DNA of 20,365 nucleotides from Candidatus Babeliales bacterium (lineage in GTDB: Bacteria > Babelota > Babeliae > Babelales > JACPOV01), in assembly GCA_020050475.1 (NCBI GenBank), contig JAGVKP010000053.1:1-20365 (forward strand), in the 5' to 3' direction. Below are positions 15,538 through 20,365 of the stretch, in pieces; the first letter of the stretch is position 1; each line of letters begins with the position of its first letter. The translations under genes and the position numbers were made by a program. The notes below the pieces were generated by a model, which made no database searches, was not told the DNA's origin, and worked only from the letters and a program-made list of their open reading frames with translations.

Positions 15538-16161
15538 ATGTCGAATGGTGTTTGGGGAACTAAAATAGGCATGACTCAGATTTTCTCTGCTGAGAAAAAT
15601 GCCGTTGTACCCGTAACGGTAATTGATCTTAATGATTGGGTCATTACGCAAGTAAAAACAAAAGAGCGTGATGGTTACGATGCGGTTCAAGTTGGTTGCT
15701 TGCGTAAAAAGTACGCTGGTAAACCGTTTGAAGAACTCTGGTTAAAAAAGAAAAATAATTACTTTAGATATTGTCGAGAAATTGGGATCAGTGACGCACA
15801 AGTTTCATATCAAGTTGGTGAGCGTTTTAACGGTGCTGCTGTGCTTGAAGTTGGACAAAAGGTTGACGTGCTTGGAACCACCAAGGGACGTGGATTTCAA
15901 GGTGTTGTAAAGCGTCATGATTTTCGAGGCGGATCAGCAAGTCATGGACCGCGTTTTGGTCGTTGGCCAGGATCTATGGGCTTCATGCGCTCGCAGGGTC
16001 GCGTTATCAAAGGTAAAAAACTTCCAGGGCAGATGGGTGGAGATCACCGTGTTATGAGACATCTGGAAGTTGTTAAAGTTGAACCTGAGGCCCAAATTGC
16101 ACTGGTCAAAGGGTCCGTGCCTGGTGCCGCTGGTTCATTGGTATTTGTGCAGAAAGTGTAG
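15538..16161 (+). CDS. rplC: 50S ribosomal protein L3
   Basis: A 207-residue early-assembly protein near the peptidyl-transferase centre. It starts with the family pattern WGTKIGMTQIF. The central extension that reaches into the rRNA is intact (KGRGFQGVVKRHDFRGG, then SHGPRFGRWPGSMGF and GKKLPGQMGG). It lies 18 bp after rpsJ. Confidence 0.97.
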   Translation: MSNGVWGTKIGMTQIFSAEKNAVVPVTVIDLNDWVITQVKTKERDGYDAVQVGCLRKKYAGKPFEELWLKKKNNYFRYCREIGISDAQVSYQVGERFNGAAVLEVGQKVDVLGTTKGRGFQGVVKRHDFRGGSASHGPRFGRWPGSMGFMRSQGRVIKGKKLPGQMGGDHRVMRHLEVVKVEPEAQIALVKGSVPGAAGSLVFVQKV

Positions 16162-16168
16162 GTAGCTT

Positions 16169-16822
16169 ATGTGTGCTCAAAAAACAAAAAAAATGCAGGC
16201 GACTAATAATAGCGCATTTACGCACTTTCGCTCTGAAGAGTTTGCTGCAGTGCCGGAACGAACGATTGATAAGACTGCATTTGCTGTCTACATCAGAGCG
16301 CTTCTGCAAAACTGGCGCCAAGGGACTGTTGGCTGCAAGGGTCGTTCAGACGTAAGTTATTCGAACAAAAAACCTTGGAAGCAAAAAGGTACCGGAAGAG
16401 CTCGTGCCGGATCGGCTCGTTCTCCTTTATGGGTAGGCGGTGGTGTTATTTTTGGACCGCAACCGCGCGTCAGAACGCTGAAGATATCAAAGTCTACCAA
16501 GCGTGGTGTCTTGAATTCGCTGTTCTGGGATTATCTTGAAAGAGAAAAAATCGGGTATGTTGACTGGCAGTTAACGAGTGCTGTGCCCAAGACATCCGAT
16601 GCATTCAAAGCATTAGCCGATGCAGGTCTGGGTGAGAGAAAAGTAACACTCTTTCTTGATCAATCAGATGTTTTACATTATGCATCGTTTGTGAATATAC
16701 CACATGTTAATATTGTCTTTTTTGATGAAGCAAATGCCTATGATATTGCTCACGCAGAGCAGTGGGTTGTGCTCAAAAAAGATCTTGATTCGTTCAAAAA
16801 AATGGTGACCACATGGAACTAA
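16169..16822 (+). CDS. rplD: 50S ribosomal protein L4
   Basis: A 217-residue 50S protein whose extended loop lines the exit tunnel. The loop is present as [28 protein letters not shown] (split around 60-90), followed by [12 protein letters not shown] use the ATG at 16169, 7 bp after rplC; the ribosome site (TAGGTAG) is weak and an ATG at 16193 is an alternative. In some bacteria L4 represses its own operon; no target structure is seen. Its last 10 bp overlap rplW. Confidence 0.96.
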   Translation: MCAQKTKKMQATNNSAFTHFRSEEFAAVPERTIDKTAFAVYIRALLQNWRQGTVGCKGRSDVSYSNKKPWKQKGTGRARAGSARSPLWVGGGVIFGPQPRVRTLKISKSTKRGVLNSLFWDYLEREKIGYVDWQLTSAVPKTSDAFKALADAGLGERKVTLFLDQSDVLHYASFVNIPHVNIVFFDEANAYDIAHAEQWVVLKKDLDSFKKMVTTWN

Positions 16823-17145
16823 CAGTTTACGATATTATTCGCCGACCAGTGGTGAGCAGTAAGTCTTCAGAGCTTATGCAAAAACACCAAAAAGTTGTTC
16901 TTGAGGTGCATCCGCAAGCAAATAAGCCGCTCGTAAAGCAGGCTTTGAAGAAATTGTTTAATGTTGAAGTTGAAACGGTACGCATTGTTGTGCGTAAGGG
17001 CAAAATTCGCTCATTCAAGCGCATCAAAACACAGGGTAAACTTACAAAGCGTGCCATAGTTACGCTTAAGCCTGGGTATTCACTTGGCGCGGCTGAAGTT
17101 GGGGCCCAATTAGCGCCTGAGCAGATGCCGGCGCAGCAAGGGTAA
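16813..17145 (+). CDS. rplW: 50S ribosomal protein L23
   Basis: A 110-residue protein at the exit-tunnel mouth, the docking site of trigger factor and SRP. The core is typical: [15 protein letters not shown], then [21 protein letters not shown]. The C-terminus runs about 12-15 residues past the usual end as an Ala/Gln/Pro-rich tail ([10 protein letters not shown]). The start overlaps rplD by 10 bp, suggesting translational coupling. Confidence 0.96.
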   Translation: MELTVYDIIRRPVVSSKSSELMQKHQKVVLEVHPQANKPLVKQALKKLFNVEVETVRIVVRKGKIRSFKRIKTQGKLTKRAIVTLKPGYSLGAAEVGAQLAPEQMPAQQG

Positions 17146-17154
17146 AGGAATACA

Positions 17155-17970
17155 ATGGCAATTATAACAAGAAAACCGAGAAATTCGTCCCTACGTTTTC
17201 AGAGTTTTTTAACCTCTGATGACATAACGAAGAAAAGTCCTGAAAAATCGCTCGTCAAAGGTCTGCGCAAACATGGCGGACGCAATGCGTACGGACGGAT
17301 TACCTGCCGACATAAAGGTGGTGGAGCTCATCGTAAGTACCGTATGATTGACTTTATGCGCGCGTGTCGCGATGTTGAAGGTCGAGTGACGTCTGTTGAG
17401 TATGATCCAAACCGTAACGTTCGTATTGGGCTTGTAATTTATGCCAACGGCCTAAAAACCTACATGTTGTTGCCTGATGGATTGGGTGTTGGACATACCG
17501 TCATTGCCGGATCAGAAGTTGATCCAAAAGTGGGTAATGCATTGCCACTGAAGTCTATCCCAGTTGGTTTTGTTATTCATAATATCGAGATCAAGCCTGG
17601 TTCTGGTGGTAAAATGGTACGTAGTGCTGGATTAGGTGCTCAGATTTTGGCTAAGGATGAAAACAACGCAACACTTAAAATGCCGTCGGGTGAAATCCGT
17701 ATGGTTAACCTTGAGTGTTGGGCGACAGTTGGTACCCTCGGTAATGCTGAATTTAAAAACATTATTATTGGTAAAGCCGGCAGATCGCGTCATCTTGGTA
17801 TTCGTCCTTCTGTTCGTGGTATGGCGATGAACCCAGTCGATCACCCACATGGTGGTGGTGAAGGTCGTTCTAAGTCTGGTTCTCATCCATCTACGCCGTG
17901 GGGTAAGGGTTGCAAAGGTACCAGAACAAGACGTAGAAAGAATCCATTAATTATTAAAAGACGTAAATAG
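17155..17970 (+). CDS. rplB: 50S ribosomal protein L2
   Basis: A 271-residue protein needed for subunit joining and peptidyl transfer. Clear motifs are GGRNAYGRITCRHKGGGAHR, VEYDPNRNVRIGLV and the conserved loop MNPVDHPHGGGEGRS, which holds the essential His. The C-terminus is Lys/Arg-rich (TRRRKNPLIIKRRK). The start follows AAAGG and lies 9 bp after rplW. Confidence 0.98.
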   Translation: MAIITRKPRNSSLRFQSFLTSDDITKKSPEKSLVKGLRKHGGRNAYGRITCRHKGGGAHRKYRMIDFMRACRDVEGRVTSVEYDPNRNVRIGLVIYANGLKTYMLLPDGLGVGHTVIAGSEVDPKVGNALPLKSIPVGFVIHNIEIKPGSGGKMVRSAGLGAQILAKDENNATLKMPSGEIRMVNLECWATVGTLGNAEFKNIIIGKAGRSRHLGIRPSVRGMAMNPVDHPHGGGEGRSKSGSHPSTPWGKGCKGTRTRRRKNPLIIKRRK

Positions 17971-17986
17971 TGTATAGGGAATCTAC

Positions 17987-18274
17987 ATGGCAAGATCTAT
18001 AAAAAAAGGCCCGTTTGTTGATGAGTCTCTGATCAAAAAAGTTCAGCAGGCTAAAGCTTCAGGTAAACGTGAAGTGATCAAAACGTGGTCTCGTAGAAGC
18101 ATGGTAATTCCGGATTTTGTTGGGTTAACAATCGCTGTGCACAATGGGAAAAAATTTACTCCCGTTTTTGTTACCGAAAATATGGTTGGCCATTATTTGG
18201 GTGAATTTTCACCTACCAGAACCTTTAGAGTTCACAGTGGTCAGCGCAAGGCAGGGGTTGCTCCGGAGTCGTAA
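17987..18274 (+). CDS. rpsS: 30S ribosomal protein S19
   Basis: A 95-residue 30S head protein that touches the A-site finger and S13. The family pattern is complete: [55 protein letters not shown]. It is followed by the only long gap in the cluster (76 bp before rplV). Confidence 0.98.
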   Translation: MARSIKKGPFVDESLIKKVQQAKASGKREVIKTWSRRSMVIPDFVGLTIAVHNGKKFTPVFVTENMVGHYLGEFSPTRTFRVHSGQRKAGVAPES

Positions 18275-18350
18275 TTAAAGTAAAGTAAGGTAAATAATAC
18301 AATTTGATGTTTACTAAAAAATAGTAGATATTGTCAACGCAAGGAAAAAA

Positions 18351-18698
18351 ATGCAATTTAGTGCTAAAGCTAAATTTGTACGTTATTCCCCCTATAAATT
18401 ACGTCCTTTAGCAGATGTGATTCGCGGAAAAAATGCTGAATATGCATTACACGTACTTCAAACGTTCAAATCGCGCCGATCGGTACCCCTGTACAAGGTT
18501 CTGGCGTCAGCGATAGCTAACGCTAAAGACAGAAATGATCTTGCTGCAGGTATGCTTGTCATTAAAGATCTGCGTGTGGATGAGGGTCCTATATTCCGCT
18601 ATTTCAAGCCAGGTGCAATGGGTAGGGCGAATATTCAGCGCAAGCGTATGTCTCATTTGAGTGTCACTTTAGAACACATGAACGATAAAGAGGTATAG
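18351..18698 (+). CDS. rplV: 50S ribosomal protein L22
   Basis: A 115-residue protein with a hairpin in the exit tunnel. It reads AKFVRYSPYKLRPLADVIRG at the start, with a C-terminal hairpin and strand (AMGRANIQRKRMSHLSVTLE). The start follows AAGGA. It ends one base before the rpsC start. Confidence 0.96.
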   Translation: MQFSAKAKFVRYSPYKLRPLADVIRGKNAEYALHVLQTFKSRRSVPLYKVLASAIANAKDRNDLAAGMLVIKDLRVDEGPIFRYFKPGAMGRANIQRKRMSHLSVTLEHMNDKEV

Positions 18699-18699
18699 T

Positions 18700-19329
18700 G
18701 TGGGTCAAAAAGTTAATCCTAAAGGATTTAGAATAGGTGTTTATCGTGATTGGGATGCGCGTTGGTTTGCGCGAGACTCTTACGGTAAGCAGTTAATCGA
18801 AGATATTACGTTGCGTAAATTTATCAATCAGCACCTAGAAGGTGCCGATGTTGCGCGTGTTGAGATTGAAAAGGCTGGCGACAATCTTAAGGTTGTTGTT
18901 CATTCAGGCCGTCCTGGTGTTGTCATCGGTAAAGGTGGGCAGGGAATAGAGGCGCTTAAGCGAGATGTGGCTTCGTTGTTGAAAAAAACAAACGTCGAGA
19001 TATCCGTTCAGGAAGTTTCTAAGCCTGAGCTTGACGCAACTATTGTTGCAAAAAATATTGCTGCGCAGTTAGTTAAGCGCGCCAGTTACAAATCGTTGAT
19101 GAAAAAAGCAGTAGCATCAGCTATGCGTGCTGGAGCAAAGGGTGTTAAGATCCGTTGTTCAGGACGTCTTGCAGGTGCAGAAATTGCGCGTGAAGAGTGG
19201 GAGCGTTTTGGACAGTTGCCATTACACACTCTCCGTTCAGAGATCGATTACGGCTACGCTGAGGCATTGACTACTTACGGTATGATTGGTGTCAAAGTCT
19301 GGATCTGCAAGGGTGATGTTCAACAATAG
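18700..19329 (+). CDS. rpsC: 30S ribosomal protein S3
   Basis: A 209-residue protein at the mRNA entry site. It starts with GTG (GQKVNPKGFRIGVYRDWDA). The KH domain is present (RPGVVIGKGGQGIEALKRDV), then the C-terminal domain (GAKGVKIRCSGRLAGAEIARE). It ends just after VKVWICKGD without the variable tail found in many longer S3 proteins. AAAGAGG lies inside the end of rplV, and only one base separates the genes. Confidence 0.97.
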   Translation: MGQKVNPKGFRIGVYRDWDARWFARDSYGKQLIEDITLRKFINQHLEGADVARVEIEKAGDNLKVVVHSGRPGVVIGKGGQGIEALKRDVASLLKKTNVEISVQEVSKPELDATIVAKNIAAQLVKRASYKSLMKKAVASAMRAGAKGVKIRCSGRLAGAEIAREEWERFGQLPLHTLRSEIDYGYAEALTTYGMIGVKVWICKGDVQQ

Positions 19330-19348
19330 ATAGCGTGAAAGATTACGT

Positions 19349-19774
19349 ATGCTGATGCCAAAAAAAACTAAATATAGAAAAGTGCAAAAAGGAAGACTCA
19401 AAGGTCGTTCCAAAGGAGCGCGTGAGCTTGAGTTTGGGGAATATGGTCTGCGTGCAATCGAAGCTGCTCGCTTAACCGCTCAACAAATTGAAGCGGTGCG
19501 TATTACGATTTCGCGCGGTCTTAAAAAAGAGGGCCGTGTCTTCCTACGCGTCTTTCCCGACAAGCCGGTTACCAAAAAGCCTGCTGAAACTCGAATGGGT
19601 AAAGGTAAGGGAAATCCAGAGTTTTGGGTTGCCGCTGTCAAACGTGGGCGCATTATGTTTGAAATTCAAGGTCTTGAAGAGCACGAAGCTAAAGAGTTGT
19701 TTCGCCTCGCTTCTTACAAGCTTCCGATGAAAACGCAATTTGTAAAGAAAGCAGATGCTCATGTCCAAGAATAA
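19349..19774 (+). CDS. rplP: 50S ribosomal protein L16
   Basis: A 141-residue protein that helps place A-site tRNA. It starts with the family-typical [16 protein letters not shown]. Further signs are [41 protein letters not shown] and [18 protein letters not shown]. It lies 19 bp after rpsC and overlaps rpmC. Confidence 0.97.
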   Translation: MLMPKKTKYRKVQKGRLKGRSKGARELEFGEYGLRAIEAARLTAQQIEAVRITISRGLKKEGRVFLRVFPDKPVTKKPAETRMGKGKGNPEFWVAAVKRGRIMFEIQGLEEHEAKELFRLASYKLPMKTQFVKKADAHVQE

Positions 19775-19985
19775 GATTGATTTTAACGGTATGACAATAG
19801 AAGAGATAGTTCAGCAGCTTGAAAAAGCACGTGGTGAGTTGTTTAGCTTGCGTTTGGGTGCAGCAACGAATCCTGTCAAAGATCCGTCGCAGTTCAAAAA
19901 ACTTCGCAGAGCGATTGCGCAGTCATTGACTTTCTTGCGGCAAAAAGTTGCTCAACAGATTTATGATTCAAAAGGCAAGATATGA
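19761..19985 (+). CDS. rpmC: 50S ribosomal protein L29
   Basis: A small helical protein at the tunnel exit, 74 residues from the ATG at 19761. The core is MTIEEIVQQLEKARGELFSLR, then the conserved pattern leading to KKLRRAIAQSLTFLRQK. An ATG at 19755 is also possible (76 residues). I prefer 19761 because the GAAAG purine run in the end of rplP is better spaced. Either start overlaps rplP. Confidence 0.93.
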   Translation: MSKNKIDFNGMTIEEIVQQLEKARGELFSLRLGAATNPVKDPSQFKKLRRAIAQSLTFLRQKVAQQIYDSKGKI

Positions 19986-20248
19986 TTAGCTCAGAAAAAA
20001 AGACTAAAAAAACTCTCTACCGCGGTGTCGTTGTTTCTGACGGCATGGATAAGACCATTGTTGTCGAGCATGAGCGTACGTATAGTGATGCGCGTGTCCA
20101 CAAGGTAATGAGAACTATTAAGAAATACAAGGTGCATGACGAAAGCGAGCAAGCGAGCGTCGGGGACATTGTTGAATTTTATGAAGGTCGTCCCGCATCA
20201 AAAACAAAATATATGTATTTAGCGCGCGTCGTTAAATCAGAAGCATAA
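19982..20248 (+). CDS. rpsQ: 30S ribosomal protein S17
   Basis: An 88-residue primary 16S rRNA binder. The pattern is typical: YRGVVVSDGMDKTIVVEHER, KYKVHDESEQASVGDIVEF, EGRPASKTKYMYLARVV. Its ATG overlaps the rpmC stop (ATGA), a sign of coupled translation. Confidence 0.97.
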   Translation: MISSEKKTKKTLYRGVVVSDGMDKTIVVEHERTYSDARVHKVMRTIKKYKVHDESEQASVGDIVEFYEGRPASKTKYMYLARVVKSEA

Positions 20249-20267
20249 GCAGGACGAGGTTTAAGCC

Positions 20268-20365
20268 ATGATTCAAAAACAAACGTATCTTGAAGTTGCT
20301 GATAACTCGGGAGCTAAAGAGCTGCAATGTATTCACATTGTAGGTAGTACACGCAAGCGCTATGC
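20268..20365 (+). CDS. rplN: 50S ribosomal protein L14 (partial, cut by the right edge)
   Basis: Only the first 32 residues are in view. They read [20 protein letters not shown] and on to [10 protein letters not shown], the standard L14 N-terminus. The ribosome site is AGGACGAGG, and the gene starts 19 bp after rpsQ, in the usual S10/spc order. Confidence 0.95.
   Translation, partial: MIQKQTYLEVADNSGAKELQCIHIVGSTRKRY

Overview
The window comes from a Gram-negative-type bacterium that uses the standard genetic code (TGA is a normal stop, TGG reads Trp). The base composition is moderate and leans slightly to A+T. It carries the complete str gene cluster and most of the S10 gene cluster, next to an accessory-looking region with small secreted proteins. 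A long YidC with a large periplasmic domain, an RseP-type protease and several secreted proteins of unknown function point to a two-membrane cell. The mix of conserved housekeeping genes and unrecognised short secreted proteins would fit a candidate-phylum, host-associated lineage such as Dependentiae (TM6). That placement is inference only; no rRNA gene is present to test it.

Left part (1-8935): a class I DNA photolyase runs off the left edge on the minus strand, directly downstream of a short MerR-type regulator. The merR/yidC divergent region holds two perfect copies of a 14-bp element with a TATCTGATA core. On the plus strand, yidC overlaps recR by 8 bp. recR ends exactly where a convergent, Cys-rich secreted mini-protein gene ends. 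Next come a plus-strand Xaa-Pro aminopeptidase with an unusual acidic tail and a secreted WD40-like protein that appears broken by a single missing T. Two minus-strand genes follow: a small secreted or membrane protein of unknown function and an NhaC-type Na+/H+ antiporter.

Middle (8936-10994): rplM (L13) has a good sigma70-like promoter and its own terminator, and lacks the usual rpsI partner. The rseP site-2 protease gene converges on it from the minus strand.

Right part (10995-20365): rpsL-rpsG-fusA-tuf-rpsJ-rplC-rplD-rplW-rplB-rpsS-rplV-rpsC-rplP-rpmC-rpsQ-rplN, all on the plus strand, tightly packed, and cut by the right edge inside rplN. The str and S10 clusters are fused, with only 22 bp between tuf and rpsJ. 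The one sizeable internal gap is 76 bp between rpsS and rplV.

I found no rRNA, tRNA, CRISPR array, insertion sequence or integrase, and no new multi-gene system is evident. The most unusual items are the 8-Cys secreted peptide, the frameshifted WD40 gene, the merR-photolyase pair with its duplicated site, and a RecR with a degenerate helix-hairpin-helix. No gap without a gene exceeds 300 bp; the longest is 278 bp, between rseP and rpsL.
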